Of a DNA stretch of 64,000 bases, positions 26,940 to 36,507 are shown piece after piece. Position numbers and translations under genes: made by a program. The DNA is from JAUMBM01 sp964645715. Its GTDB lineage: Bacteria; Bacteroidota; Bacteroidia; Chitinophagales; Saprospiraceae. The DNA lies in the NCBI GenBank assembly GCA_964645715.1, contig CAZYAO010000017.1, forward strand, positions 1 to 64,000. Reading direction: 5' to 3'. How positions within the stretch are numbered: the stretch's first letter is position 1; every line of letters begins with the position of its first letter. The notes beneath the pieces were generated by a model. The model saw nothing but the letters and a program-made list of their open reading frames with translations. It was not told the DNA's origin and searched no databases.

Positions 26940-26968
26940 TTTTTTGCGGCCTTAGCCGCCGCAAAAAA
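26940..26968. terminator. Bidirectional terminator hairpin
   Basis: TTTTTTGCGGC pairs with GCCGCAAAAAA across a short loop, between the convergent amidase and secreted-protein genes. Confidence 0.7.
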
Positions 26969-26987
26969 CATCTCGCCGACAGGCTTA

Positions 26988-27929
26988 TTAGCCTTTATTT
27001 TCACGTCCAAAAAGGTCCTTGCTGCGGGCGTCGAGGATAGGCTTGGGGGTGGGCGCCTTGTCCATCGATTCGGTAGGTAGCTGGTCAATGTAGCGCCAGC
27101 GCTGGTTTTTCCAAAAATAAGCCTCGTAGGTGCCGTCCGGCACGTAGAGCGTCCTCCCGTCCGGGCCACCAATTTCCATGAGGTGATCAAACACAATCAT
27201 GCCAAGTTCGTCGTCATAGTTGCACCGCACAGAGGCGTCAGCAGAGTATTCGAGCAGGATTCGGTTTTTGTACAAAGGTTTATTGTCGGACGTCTGATGC
27301 ATAAAGACAGCTGCACCAAATACGGGCTGCTCATTTTCAAATGTGAGCACTTCAATGATTTTTCGCTTCGCGAAGAACTCATAACCGTCGAAGCCAAATA
27401 GCAACCAGGCGGGCTTGCCATCAGGTGTGGAAGTTGGCAGCAATCGATAGTAAACAGCTCCGTACCAGCGGTCGGGTGTCAGTCGTTGCTGCGTAAGGTC
27501 TACGCCCGTGAACTCAAACGAACGGTCAATCAGCGGGTATAGCTTCAGCGTCTCCCGGTTCATCTGTATGGCGCCGTAGTAGCGATACTCATTCTCATTG
27601 ACGTACAGCTGCCAGGTAAATATCCGAAACGTGCTGTCTGGAGGATATAAGACGGAAATGTTTTGCAGTTGCTGAAAGTTGTAGGAGAAGGAATTGGGCA
27701 CCCGCAGGCAACGAACAAGGGTGGTGATAAGGCTTTTGCAGGCAACAAAACGGTTGTCTGCAATAGAATCGTTGATAACAGCATACGAGAGCACGCCCAG
27801 CGTGTCTTCTATGGAACTTATCTGGGCCGTCGCTTCTGCAGTCAGGGTGCCGGCTTTTTGTGCCTGTACATGAAAACTTAAGGCGACAAACAGGGGGAGT
27901 AGCAACAGATAGCTCAGCGTTGTTTTCAT
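26988..27929 (-). CDS. Secreted bacteroidete protein of unknown function
   Basis: A 313-residue protein with a clear signal peptide (residues 1 to about 23, ending V-Q-A-Q). I do not recognise a named domain. The sequence is rich in aromatic residues (for example D-R-W-Y-G-A-V-Y-Y-R-L-L and L-L-F-G-F-D-G-Y-E-F-F), suggesting a beta-rich fold. Similar proteins appear to be conserved among Saprospiria, but no role can be given. It is convergent with the amidase and divergent from rimO. Confidence 0.75.
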   Translation of the reverse strand: MKTTLSYLLLLPLFVALSFHVQAQKAGTLTAEATAQISSIEDTLGVLSYAVINDSIADNRFVACKSLITTLVRCLRVPNSFSYNFQQLQNISVLYPPDSTFRIFTWQLYVNENEYRYYGAIQMNRETLKLYPLIDRSFEFTGVDLTQQRLTPDRWYGAVYYRLLPTSTPDGKPAWLLFGFDGYEFFAKRKIIEVLTFENEQPVFGAAVFMHQTSDNKPLYKNRILLEYSADASVRCNYDDELGMIVFDHLMEIGGPDGRTLYVPDGTYEAYFWKNQRWRYIDQLPTESMDKAPTPKPILDARSKDLFGRENKG

Positions 27930-28118
27930 ATGGCTTGTTCGTTGTTGAATTGATTCAGCTCAAAGCAGTAACGTCTTTGATAACGCATCATTGTAGTAAA
28001 AGTTATTTTTTAGTAGTCTGAAGGTATATTATTGCAATACGACTGTTCGCAGGCTGGAAATTTAATGCGAACTTTGCGGCGCTTTTGGCAGAAGTGAAAA
28101 GCTTATCTTATAGCAAAG

Positions 28119-29438
28119 ATGAAAACAAAAAAACTTAGCCGCGACAAAGTCAATGTTATCACACTCGGCTGTTCTAAAAATCTGGTTGATTCTGAAGATC
28201 TGATCACCCAGCTGCGGGGCAATGACTATCAGGTTGTACATGACAGCAACGAAGAGGATGCCAATATTGTCATTATCAATACCTGCGGGTTCATCGATCT
28301 GGCCAAACAGGAGTCCATCGATACTATCCTCGAATATGCTGCGCGCAAACAAGAGGGTGATATCGAAAAGCTGTACGTCACGGGCTGCCTGAGTCAGCGC
28401 TATAAGGATGATCTGGAAGAGGAAATCCCGGAAGTCGATGCTTATTTTGGTACGCTGGAGCTGCCGGCACTGCTCGCCCGGCTAAATGCTGACTATAAGC
28501 ACGAACTCATCGGCGAGCGGGTGCTTACCACGCCCATGCATTACGCTTACCTCAAAATTTCAGAAGGGTGCAACAGAACCTGTTCCTTTTGCGCGATCCC
28601 GCTTATGCGGGGCAAGCACCAGAGCAAGCCTATAGAGGCTCTGGTGACGGAGGCCGGCCATTTGGCCCGGAGAGGAGTTAAGGAACTTATACTAATTGCA
28701 CAGGAACTCACCTACTACGGGCTGGACCTGTACAAAGAACGGCGGCTTGCTGACTTGCTCAATGCACTGGCTGATGTGGAAGGAATCGAGTGGATTCGCC
28801 TTCACTATGCCTATCCCAGCAAGTTTCCACTAGAGGTCTTTGATGTGATGGCGGCACGAACTGAAATCTGTAATTACCTAGATATGCCCCTGCAGCACGC
28901 CAGCAATACCGTGCTCGACCGCATGCGGCGGCAAATTACCAGAGAAGAAACCATCGAGCTTATCCGCTATGCCCGCGAAAAAGTTCCTGGTATTGCTATC
29001 AGAACAACCATGCTGGTGGGTTTTCCGGGCGAGAGTGATAGTGAGTTCGAGGAGTTATGCGAGTTCGTTCGCGAGATGAAGTTCGATCGCCTGGGGGTAT
29101 TCCAATACAGTCACGAGGAAGATACCCGCGCCTATGACTTGGAGGATGATGTGCCTGCCGAGCTAAAGGCAGACAGAGCCGCCAGGCTGATGGCCATACA
29201 ACAGGAAATAAGTGAGGCCGCCAATCAGGCTAAGGTGGGCAGTACCTTCCGCGTGCTGTTTGATCGCAAAGAAGGTGGCTATTTCGTCGGGCGTACAGAG
29301 GCGGACAGCCCTGAAGTGGACAATGAGGTGCTGGTAGCTGCTGCAGAGCAGTATGTGCGCATTGGTGACTTTGCACAGGTTACCATCACCAGCGCTATGG
29401 AATATGACCTGTTGGGTAACATTAGCACAAATGAGTAA
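28119..29438 (+). CDS. rimO: Ribosomal protein S12 methylthiotransferase RimO
   Basis: A radical SAM enzyme that methylthiolates the conserved Asp of ribosomal protein S12. The UPF0004 domain carries one cluster via C18, C56 and C90; the radical SAM cluster motif C-N-R-T-C-S-F-C occupies residues 151-158; a TRAM domain fills the C-terminus. The 439-residue length is normal. The signature G-C-S-K-N-L-V-D-S-E distinguishes it from MiaB. A near-match to the -7 box (GAACTTTG) lies about 45 bases upstream. Confidence 0.95.
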   Translation: MKTKKLSRDKVNVITLGCSKNLVDSEDLITQLRGNDYQVVHDSNEEDANIVIINTCGFIDLAKQESIDTILEYAARKQEGDIEKLYVTGCLSQRYKDDLEEEIPEVDAYFGTLELPALLARLNADYKHELIGERVLTTPMHYAYLKISEGCNRTCSFCAIPLMRGKHQSKPIEALVTEAGHLARRGVKELILIAQELTYYGLDLYKERRLADLLNALADVEGIEWIRLHYAYPSKFPLEVFDVMAARTEICNYLDMPLQHASNTVLDRMRRQITREETIELIRYAREKVPGIAIRTTMLVGFPGESDSEFEELCEFVREMKFDRLGVFQYSHEEDTRAYDLEDDVPAELKADRAARLMAIQQEISEAANQAKVGSTFRVLFDRKEGGYFVGRTEADSPEVDNEVLVAAAEQYVRIGDFAQVTITSAMEYDLLGNISTNE

Positions 29439-29457
29439 GTACCTGCAAAAGGTATTT

Positions 29458-29499
29458 AGCCCTTTTGTTTTGCCGCAGAAGGCGGCAAAATAAAAGGCT
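29458..29499. terminator. GC-cored palindrome between convergent genes
   Basis: Arms of about 18 bases (core TGCCGC/GCGGCA, T- and A-tracts outside) with one bulge, between rimO and mscS. Confidence 0.65.
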
Positions 29500-29503
29500 T
29501 ACT

Positions 29504-29548
29504 AATGTTTGTTCCTTGATTTTTACAATACATCAAGGAACAAACATT
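29504..29548. terminator. Perfect palindrome, 17-bp arms
   Basis: AATGTTTGTTCCTTGAT and its exact complement around an 11-base loop. The second of the pair in this convergent gap, serving mscS. Confidence 0.6.
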
Positions 29549-29573
29549 TTTTCAAAGCACCCTTTTCTTCGCC

Positions 29574-30437
29574 TTAGGTAATCTCCGCGGCATGTACATG
29601 TGTGTTTATATAGTTGACAACGCTCCTGATTGTCTGCTTGCGTATGTTGCGTTCCAGCTCGCGGTCGCGGTGGCGCAGCACATACTGGAATTTAAACGAA
29701 ATCCTGTCCTTTTCCAGCGCTACAGCCTTGAGGGCATAACTGTCCGGTTCGATGTGGATAGCGTAGGAACTCACCGCTAGTATCAGATCTCGCTCCAGCT
29801 CTTCAACAGTTTTCAGGGCTTTGATGTCCAGATCAAATTCAACACTGATCCGGCGAATAGAGCCCTTGGTGAAGTTGATGATTTCGCTGGAGTAAACTTT
29901 GTTATTGGGGATGAAGACAATCTCGTCATCATCATTGAGCAGGGCTACTTTGGTTAGCGTCAAATCTAATATCTTACCCTTATGGCCCGCAATCTGCACA
30001 TAGTCATCGATGGAAATTTCTCCCGAAAAACTAATGATGATGCCACTGATAAGCTCCGAAATGTAGTCTTTGGCAATGATGGCAATGGCCGCAGCAACAA
30101 TGCTCAGGGTAGTGAAAAGTGTGCGATAATCAATGCCCCATAAGCCAAGGATGGTCATAATAAGCGCGCCTGCCTGCAACATATACCATATATTCGTCAG
30201 GCCTATGATGAGCGTATCGTGCTCTCCTGGCTGCAAATTTTTACGCCTGCGCCAAATCCAGCTGAGTGTTCTCACCCCCAGCGAACTGCCAAAAGCAAAG
30301 ATGAAAAAATTGAGAATCAGCTGCAGCGGATGCTGAAAAGCATCGGGAATGGAGAGGAACTCACTAATCCATTGGCGTGACAGGTAGATGGCTATCAGTA
30401 CAAAAGTAATAATGCCAATTAGCCAGGATCGCAGCAT
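29574..30437 (-). CDS. MscS-family mechanosensitive ion channel
   Basis: A 287-residue small-conductance mechanosensitive channel homologue. Four hydrophobic segments (about residues 3-20, 35-55, 80-100, 105-125) precede the pore helix region L-F-T-T-L-S-I-V-A-A-A-I-A-I-I-A-K-D, and the beta domain follows with I-D-D-Y-V-Q-I-A-G-H-K-G. It releases solutes on hypo-osmotic shock. Start three bases after the esterase stop: same operon. Confidence 0.88.
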   Translation of the reverse strand: MLRSWLIGIITFVLIAIYLSRQWISEFLSIPDAFQHPLQLILNFFIFAFGSSLGVRTLSWIWRRRKNLQPGEHDTLIIGLTNIWYMLQAGALIMTILGLWGIDYRTLFTTLSIVAAAIAIIAKDYISELISGIIISFSGEISIDDYVQIAGHKGKILDLTLTKVALLNDDDEIVFIPNNKVYSSEIINFTKGSIRRISVEFDLDIKALKTVEELERDLILAVSSYAIHIEPDSYALKAVALEKDRISFKFQYVLRHRDRELERNIRKQTIRSVVNYINTHVHAAEIT

Positions 30438-30440
30438 GAT

Positions 30441-31364
30441 TTAATAACTTTTTTGAACAATAATTGCTTGTCGCCAGAACTGGTAGATGATGTCGTGTTC
30501 GATAAAATCATACACCAGACTGACCTGACTGATGAGTGGAAGATAGCTCCACTCGTGCTTGCCATGGCGGAATACCACGTTGTAGTAGGGGGCATCCAAT
30601 CTGTTTAGTTGGGCGGTGATGGGCTCGGGCCCGTAGAGTATCAGATACCCAGGCTTGTCTTCAGCACATAAATGATGGGACGCCACGCCATAGGGAACCA
30701 AATTATCTTCGGTACCATGAAAGAACAAGCTGGGGACTGCATTAGTTCTATTGATCTGGCTGGTATCGGCCAATGCACCGGCCATACTAATTAGGCCGGC
30801 ATAGCGGTAGCCTGCAGGCAGGGGGCTTGTGGGTGGCGGGAGCACTTTCTCGGGCCAGTAAGCTGCATGGAGAATGGCTTCTGCACCAGCACTGCTGCCA
30901 GCCAGGATGATGTGCAGGCTGTCCTGCCCGGCTCTTTTGGCCCGCTGCCGAAAAAATTCAGTAGCATCGTATACATCCTCAACAGCAGCTTTGAAGGTCT
31001 CTAGTTTTTCTGCAGCCGGCCGGTTGCATCCAAAACCTTTTCCCTTGGCAGTCAGCCGATAGCTGATGCTGGCCGACTGATAACCAAAGGTTGCCAGTTG
31101 CCTGCTGAAGTAACTATTGGCTTGCTCGCTGCGACTGCCTCCGCTGAATCCTCCTCCGTGTACAAAAATAACCAAGTACTTGTTGCGCAGTGAGTCAGCC
31201 ACTGGGTGGTAGTAATCCAGTGCGAGGGTATCTTTACCCTTGATGGAATACACCAGTTCCTCCATGACAACAGGTACCTCCAAGGTGTTTTCCTGTGCGC
31301 GGAGCGCAGGAGCTATCAGCATGATGAGCACAAATCCGGCAATATATCGGGCGAGCAGTTTCAT
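30441..31364 (-). CDS. Secreted alpha/beta hydrolase (esterase-like)
   Basis: A 307-residue exported hydrolase with a signal peptide (residues 1 to about 23, ending L-R-A-Q). The oxyanion hole motif H-G-G-G-F, nucleophile elbow G-S-S-A-G, acid in H-G-T-E-D-N and catalytic His in G-K-H-E-W form a full triad in the BD-FAE/carboxylesterase family. The substrate is unknown. The frame opens 43 codons earlier, but ATG 31364 begins the signal peptide. Co-transcribed with mscS and probably with tesB. Confidence 0.85.
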   Translation of the reverse strand: MKLLARYIAGFVLIMLIAPALRAQENTLEVPVVMEELVYSIKGKDTLALDYYHPVADSLRNKYLVIFVHGGGFSGGSRSEQANSYFSRQLATFGYQSASISYRLTAKGKGFGCNRPAAEKLETFKAAVEDVYDATEFFRQRAKRAGQDSLHIILAGSSAGAEAILHAAYWPEKVLPPPTSPLPAGYRYAGLISMAGALADTSQINRTNAVPSLFFHGTEDNLVPYGVASHHLCAEDKPGYLILYGPEPITAQLNRLDAPYYNVVFRHGKHEWSYLPLISQVSLVYDFIEHDIIYQFWRQAIIVQKSY

Positions 31365-31444
31365 GTACGTAGATGCAATTGGTGATAAAAAATGAGCAAC
31401 TTGCTTTGCAACAAAGACGATCCGGCTGCCTCCGCAATTGCGTG

Positions 31445-32317
31445 TTAAGGATTGGCATCCGGTTGTTTTAAACGAAGCAATCCTTCCTGACAAACACTGG
31501 CTACAAGTTTTCCGTTCCGGTCAAAGATATTTCCTCTTGTAAAGCCGCGCGCGCCGGCTGCTGACGGGCTGTCAATGGCGTACAGCAGCCAGTCGTCCAT
31601 CCTGAAGTCCCGGTGAAACCACATGGCATGGTCGAGACTGGCCAGCATGACATCGGTAAAATTGCCCGCAAGTCCATGCGGCAGCAAGGCGGTAGTCAAC
31701 AGGTTGTAGTCACTGGCATAAGCAAGGCTTAGTTGGTGCCACTTTTTTTCATCGGTCATCTGTCCTTTGGCTCGCATCCATACGTGCCGTACAGGGTCGT
31801 ATTTTTCACGAATCATTGGGTGCTGGAATTCAACGGGCCTGAATTCTAGTGGTCGTTCAACATCCAGCAACTTTTTCAGGCTTGCAGGCAGCAAATGGCC
31901 ATACTCTTTGGCAATATACTCCCAACTGGGCAAGTCCTCGGGGGGAGATACTTTGGGCATTGCTATCTGGTGATCCAGCCCTGTTTCCAGCCCGTGAAAG
32001 GAGGCCGACAAGTTGAAAATGGCGCGACCGTGCTGAATCGCTTTGACACTGCGGGTGGTAAAGCTGCCCCCGTCGCGTATACGGTCAACTTCAAATATGA
32101 TCGGCGCATTGATGTCGCCGGAAAGCAGGAAATAGCCGTGCACAGAATGAACGTAGCGGTCGGTCGGGGAAGTCTGTATCGCTGCACTTAGTGCTTGTGC
32201 CAGCACCTGGCCGCCGAAGACGCGTGAGGAACCTACCTCGCGACTTCCTCCCCGGAAGAGGTTAACTTCTATCTGCTCCAGCTGCAAATGGTCGATTAAA
32301 TCTTGGATTGTTTTCAT
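31445..32317 (-). CDS. tesB: Acyl-CoA thioesterase II
   Basis: A double hot-dog thioesterase of 290 residues that hydrolyses acyl-CoA to free fatty acid and CoA in the cytoplasm. The catalytic Asp sits in A-S-L-D-H-A-M-W-F-H and the C-terminal R-G-F-T-R-G-N-I-F-D-R-N-G motif is typical. V-F-G-G-Q-V-L-A-Q-A marks the first hot-dog helix. ATG 32317 is chosen because a promoter box ends five bases upstream; the ATG nine codons earlier lies upstream of that box. Confidence 0.92.
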   Translation of the reverse strand: MKTIQDLIDHLQLEQIEVNLFRGGSREVGSSRVFGGQVLAQALSAAIQTSPTDRYVHSVHGYFLLSGDINAPIIFEVDRIRDGGSFTTRSVKAIQHGRAIFNLSASFHGLETGLDHQIAMPKVSPPEDLPSWEYIAKEYGHLLPASLKKLLDVERPLEFRPVEFQHPMIREKYDPVRHVWMRAKGQMTDEKKWHQLSLAYASDYNLLTTALLPHGLAGNFTDVMLASLDHAMWFHRDFRMDDWLLYAIDSPSAAGARGFTRGNIFDRNGKLVASVCQEGLLRLKQPDANP

Positions 32318-32322
32318 GTCTG

Positions 32323-32330
32323 CAAAGATA
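32323..32330 (-). promoter_or_regulatory. -7 box immediately before tesB
   Basis: TATCTTTG on the minus strand matches TAnnTTTG, five bases before the ATG; predicts a leaderless transcript. Confidence 0.5.
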
Positions 32331-32384
32331 GCGGACAGGAACATACAGCGTTCTTTTAATCTGTAGGTTTCATCGGCTGACCAT

Positions 32385-32426
32385 TAAAGCACTTTTTGGC
32401 AGCATTAGCTGCTAAAAAGTGCTTTA
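32385..32426. terminator. Palindrome, 19-bp arms, one wobble
   Basis: TAAAGCACTTTTTGGCAGC pairs with GCTGCTAAAAAGTGCTTTA around ATTA. Lies beyond the 3' end of the 44-residue protein gene and before the tesB promoter. Confidence 0.65.
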
Positions 32427-32476
32427 TAGATGCCCCTTAGGGCCTTAAAGTGGCTGCACAATCGGTATGTGGCGGT

Positions 32477-32611
32477 CTATATGCCTGCATATACCAGGTA
32501 CAACAATATCAGCAATGCCAACGTGATGGCCACGACAATGCCAAAAAATTTCTTGTTATCGCGTTTGTCAACAGACTGGATGCGCTGCTTTTTCTTTGAC
32601 TGCGTAGACAT
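32477..32611 (-). CDS. Small single-helix membrane protein (44 residues)
   Basis: A basic N-terminus (S-K-K-K-Q-R-I-Q-S-V-D-K-R) is followed by a single hydrophobic helix (about residues 22-42), predicting a cytoplasmic positively charged head on a membrane anchor. No family is recognised. It is supported as a real gene by its own TAnnTTTG box 20 bases upstream and a long palindrome beyond its stop. The upstream in-frame ATG at 32665 precedes the promoter box and is rejected. Confidence 0.6.
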   Translation of the reverse strand: MSTQSKKKQRIQSVDKRDNKKFFGIVVAITLALLILLYLVYAGI

Positions 32612-32631
32612 AGCCTTTGTTTTTATTGAAT

Positions 32632-32639
32632 CAAATTTA
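32632..32639 (-). promoter_or_regulatory. -7 box of the 44-residue protein gene
   Basis: TAAATTTG on the minus strand, a full consensus match, 20 bases before the ATG. Confidence 0.5.
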
Positions 32640-32758
32640 ATGCTGTTCAGCTCAAATGTAAGCATCCTTCTGCATAATTGAAAAATTTTTGGGCATTTTC
32701 CGGTTGATCGGTGAGCGAAATATTTGGGAAGACATAGGCAGATGCATGCAATTGGTTT

Positions 32759-32818
32759 ATGCCTGCTACCTCGGGCTGAGGCTGCATATAAGCAGCCTTA
32801 GCCGGAAGCAGAGGCATG
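32759..32818. terminator. Compound hairpin after sbcC
   Basis: Inner stem GGCTGAGGCTGC/GCAGCCTTAGCC with an outer ATGCCTGCT/AGCAGAGGCAT extension. Lies 33 bases beyond the sbcC stop. No T-run follows directly. Confidence 0.5.
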
Positions 32819-32850
32819 TCAACAGCCTGATTTTTTCAGCTTCCTTTCAC

Positions 32851-35800
32851 CTACACAACCTCAACGGTGCTGAGTCCGTTGCGCAATTTTTTTACCCTGA
32901 CCTGCGTGCTTATTCGCTCCTTGACAAATCGCACATGCGAAATGATACCAATGGTTTTGCCCGTAGCCTGCAGGTTATCCAGGGTGGCCAGTGCCGTTTC
33001 CAGGCTGTCATCATCCAGTGAACCAAAGCCCTCGTCGATAAACAGGGATTGTATCTGCTGTCGCTGCCCTGCAAGATCGGAAAGCCCGAGTGCCAGGGCC
33101 AGACTGACGAGGAAGGTCTCCCCGCCACTCAGGGTATAGGTGGGTCTTCGATGATTGGCCATATACAGGTCAATGACTTCCAGCGCCAGGTCTTTATCTG
33201 CCTGGCGAGCCAGTAAATAGCGACCATTGAGCTGCATCAGGTGCCGATTGGCCAATTCTACCAGCTTTTGCAGACTGAGCCCCTGTGCGAAGGTTCTGAA
33301 TTTTTTCCCGTCAGCGGAGCCAATGAGTTCATCCAGCAAGGCCCACCTCCGGCATACTTGCTTTTGTTGGTCAATGGCGAGTTGCTTAGCGGCAGCTTCT
33401 TGCTGCAGTTGCATATATTGCCGCTGCTGCTCCTGAAAGATACCAATTTGCTGCTGTGTCTGACTGTAGGCGTTGTTTAGGTTCATTTGCGCTTCCTGCA
33501 GCTGCTCGAGTGGTGATAGTGAAGCTACTTTATCACTGATAGTCTGCCAGGTATGCTGGCGGTCATTAAAAATTTTTTGCGCATCGGCCAGTTGTCTCGC
33601 CGTCTCGTTCAGCTGGGTTTCCAGCTGTTTTGCTTTATCGGTGGGTAGCAGCGCCTGCTGCGCTTGCATTATATTTTCAAAACCAAGCTCCTGCAGGGAT
33701 GCCAAGAGTACCGAGCGCTCTTCATCCAACCTGTCTGCTGTCTGTTGCCGATCCGCCGTTTGCTTCTCCCAGTGTTTTTGGTTGGCGGCAATGTCTGATC
33801 GCAGCTGCTGTTCCTGTTCGCTGAGGAATGCTACAGCCTGACGGAGTTTCTCTTGCGCCTGCTTAAGTGAGACCTGTGCCTGTTCAACTGTCTGTCCCGG
33901 TAACAACGATTCACGCTCCTGCTGTATTCGCTTGATTTCTTTGTCCTGCTCCTGGAAGGTGGCCTCTTCTATTGTCCATTGTTCCTTCAGGTGGTCGTAT
34001 TTTTCTGCTAGTTTGGCTTGGTCGAGCTTCCAGCGATTAAGGTCCTCAGTAAGCTCTCGGCGCTTAGTTATTACTTGTAAAAAGTTGGTATTTTTTTGTC
34101 GTAGAGAGCTTACAATTTCGGCAGGTGGGCCATCATTTAGACTTATGCCCACAGGCATCAGTTGCTCCGCTAAGTCATTTTGTAGCTGCTGTACTTGCAT
34201 CTCACCATCGGCCAAAAGCAGCAGGCTTTGCTGAAGTTCTTGTTCATTTCGCTCATGTTGCCGAGTTGCCTCGTGCATTTTATCTTTGGCATCCGCCAAT
34301 TCTTTCCGCGCCTGCTGCAGCCGGCGGCGGTAATCAATTGCCTGTTGCCTGCTGCGGAGCAGCGCATCTGCCTGTTCCCTGAGCGCTGACACCTGCTCCT
34401 GCAGGTTGTCAGCACGGGCAGCAGCCCAGTCGCGCAGCGCCTGTGGCAGGCTGCTCATCTCTGCTTGCAGCTTCGCAATATCGCTGTCCAGTGTTTGCAG
34501 ACTGTTGGCATTGTCATGCCCGGTGATAGCGTCCAACTCCGCTTTTGTCTTTATGAGTTGTTCGTTTTCCGACGAAAAGAGCTGCTGTACTTCCTGCAGA
34601 ACTTTTTGGGCCTGATCGCGCTCTTCGCGGGCGAGATCTTCAAAAATGATGGCCTTGGGGTCGTGTCGGAAAGGGTGAGTTGTGGACAGGCATAATGGGC
34701 ATGGCTCATGCTCTTTGAGCGTTGAGCGGGCAGTAGCGTAGTTGGTCTGTTGCTGAGAACGTTCAAACAGGTAGGTTTTGTACTCGTATTGCTGTTCAGC
34801 CTGACCGAGCTGCTGCCGGCGTTTTTCCAGCTGAGTCGTCTGATCTTTTACGGTGGTCTCAAGGGAGTGTCGGCGTTGCTCGGTCTGCTGCCGGCGCTGA
34901 TGCAGCGCAGTAAGCTGTTGCTGTAGGCTCACCAATTGACTGATAGCCGATAGCTGCTTGCTGAGCTCGCTGTAGTCGCTTTCCGCATCGACTAACCATT
35001 GTTCCAGCGCGGTTTCGTCAGCTGGTATGCCGGCAGGGCACTGTTCTGCCAGTAGTATAATCGCCTGCTCGCATTGAGCGTGTGATGCTTCTGCCTTCGC
35101 CCTGGTAGTGGTGGTCAGTTGCGCCACCGCAGCTTTTGCATTGGCCTCTTTACGGAAGTCGTCAAGACGCTGTTGTTGTCCCTCTAGTTTCCTAAGTTGC
35201 TGCTCGAGGATGGGTAGGAGGGTAGTCAGCCGCTCATAGTGATTCTTTTCCTGCAGCCAAACATCAATTTTTTCCAGTGAGATTTTGTGCTCGTCAATGG
35301 TTTTTTTCAGTTCCGTCAGTTGCTGTTGCGCCTCGTCTTGTTGGCGTTGTATTCCTTGTAATTGCTGTTGCTGATCGTTCAGTCGCCCGATGCCTTGGGC
35401 CAGCCTGTCATCCAGTATTTTGGCCCTGCTGATGTTGTCAGCCTGCTGGTCTGCGCGGGTATCAAAATCCTGTTGTTCCTTCTGCGCCTGCTGTAATTGA
35501 TGCTGATAATTAATAAGTTTTAAGTTGTCTTCCCGTAGCTGCTGCTCGAGCGTATACAGTGTATTTGAAAGGTTGGTAAGCTGCACCAGGTCACGCTCCA
35601 ACGCATCTATTTTTGGGGAAAAAGGCAGTAGCAGCTTATGTCTTTCCAGCTTCTGCTGCTCGCCTTCGGCAGCAGCTGCCAGCAGTTGGCTTTTTTCCAG
35701 CGCGGTAGTAGCGTCGGAGAGCGCTACTGATGATTTATGCAGCTGCTCCCAACACTGTATGTCTTTGGACAGCCGCTCCAGCTGTTGCTGCTGCTCGATT

Positions 35801-36498
35801 GCTTCCAGCTGTGCTTTTTCTATTTCATCAGCAATAGTATGCTGCTTTTCGGAGGAGGGCAGGTTGAGCAACTGATAGTCTTCCAGCAGCCTTTCCAGTT
35901 TGGTCCTTTCGGCTTTATGGCGCTTAAAAGCGGCTATGGACAGCTGCGAGTATTGCTCGGTGCCCGTCAGTCGCTCGAGTATGGCCGAGCGCTCACCGTC
36001 AGAGGATTTGAGGAAGGCAGCAAAGTCGCCTTGCGAAAGTAATACAGAGCGGGTAAACCGATCGAAGTTGAGGCCTGTTAGGGCATCAATCTGGTTGGTC
36101 ACATCTTTTTTGCTTTCACTGACCGCCACCCACTTGCCGTCGGTCAGTCTGCTCAGCTGTCGCCTTACATTTTGGGTGTCGTCGTCTTTACCCGATTTCT
36201 TGGGTTTGGTATAAGACCAGTGCGCGAGGTAGTGGTCGTGGTTGACGCGAAATTCGACCTCCGCCATACATTCGCGGGTTCCGTTGCGAAGTACCTGCAT
36301 GGGCGGTGTATTGCGCCCGTCACGGGCAATGCGCCCGTAAAGTGCCAGCGTGATGGCATCCAGCAGGCTTGTTTTTCCGGCACCAGTGTCTCCGGTGATG
36401 GCAAATAGCCCCGACTGGCTGAGAGGCGGGCGGTCAAAATCGAGTTCGGCCTTCTCCAGCGAGTGTATGTTGCGTATGCGAAGTTTGATAATTTCCAT
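32851..36498 (-). CDS. sbcC: Exonuclease subunit SbcC
   Basis: The SMC-like ATPase of the SbcCD nuclease, which cleaves DNA hairpins and processes double-strand breaks. Walker A G-D-T-G-A-G-K-T is at residues 36-43; two long Gln/Glu-rich coiled coils flank a zinc hook C-P-L-C near residue 600; the signature S-G-G-E-T-F-L-V-S-L and Walker B with D-E-G-F-G-S-L-D (about residues 1120-1155) close the ATPase head. At 1215 residues it is longer than the roughly 1050-residue E. coli protein because of extended coils. SbcCD attacks palindromes, which is notable in a genome with many long ones. Nine bases after sbcD. Confidence 0.95.
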   Translation of the reverse strand: MEIIKLRIRNIHSLEKAELDFDRPPLSQSGLFAITGDTGAGKTSLLDAITLALYGRIARDGRNTPPMQVLRNGTRECMAEVEFRVNHDHYLAHWSYTKPKKSGKDDDTQNVRRQLSRLTDGKWVAVSESKKDVTNQIDALTGLNFDRFTRSVLLSQGDFAAFLKSSDGERSAILERLTGTEQYSQLSIAAFKRHKAERTKLERLLEDYQLLNLPSSEKQHTIADEIEKAQLEAIEQQQQLERLSKDIQCWEQLHKSSVALSDATTALEKSQLLAAAAEGEQQKLERHKLLLPFSPKIDALERDLVQLTNLSNTLYTLEQQLREDNLKLINYQHQLQQAQKEQQDFDTRADQQADNISRAKILDDRLAQGIGRLNDQQQQLQGIQRQQDEAQQQLTELKKTIDEHKISLEKIDVWLQEKNHYERLTTLLPILEQQLRKLEGQQQRLDDFRKEANAKAAVAQLTTTTRAKAEASHAQCEQAIILLAEQCPAGIPADETALEQWLVDAESDYSELSKQLSAISQLVSLQQQLTALHQRRQQTEQRRHSLETTVKDQTTQLEKRRQQLGQAEQQYEYKTYLFERSQQQTNYATARSTLKEHEPCPLCLSTTHPFRHDPKAIIFEDLAREERDQAQKVLQEVQQLFSSENEQLIKTKAELDAITGHDNANSLQTLDSDIAKLQAEMSSLPQALRDWAAARADNLQEQVSALREQADALLRSRQQAIDYRRRLQQARKELADAKDKMHEATRQHERNEQELQQSLLLLADGEMQVQQLQNDLAEQLMPVGISLNDGPPAEIVSSLRQKNTNFLQVITKRRELTEDLNRWKLDQAKLAEKYDHLKEQWTIEEATFQEQDKEIKRIQQERESLLPGQTVEQAQVSLKQAQEKLRQAVAFLSEQEQQLRSDIAANQKHWEKQTADRQQTADRLDEERSVLLASLQELGFENIMQAQQALLPTDKAKQLETQLNETARQLADAQKIFNDRQHTWQTISDKVASLSPLEQLQEAQMNLNNAYSQTQQQIGIFQEQQRQYMQLQQEAAAKQLAIDQQKQVCRRWALLDELIGSADGKKFRTFAQGLSLQKLVELANRHLMQLNGRYLLARQADKDLALEVIDLYMANHRRPTYTLSGGETFLVSLALALGLSDLAGQRQQIQSLFIDEGFGSLDDDSLETALATLDNLQATGKTIGIISHVRFVKERISTQVRVKKLRNGLSTVEVV

Positions 36499-36507
36499 GA
36501 TTCGGTT

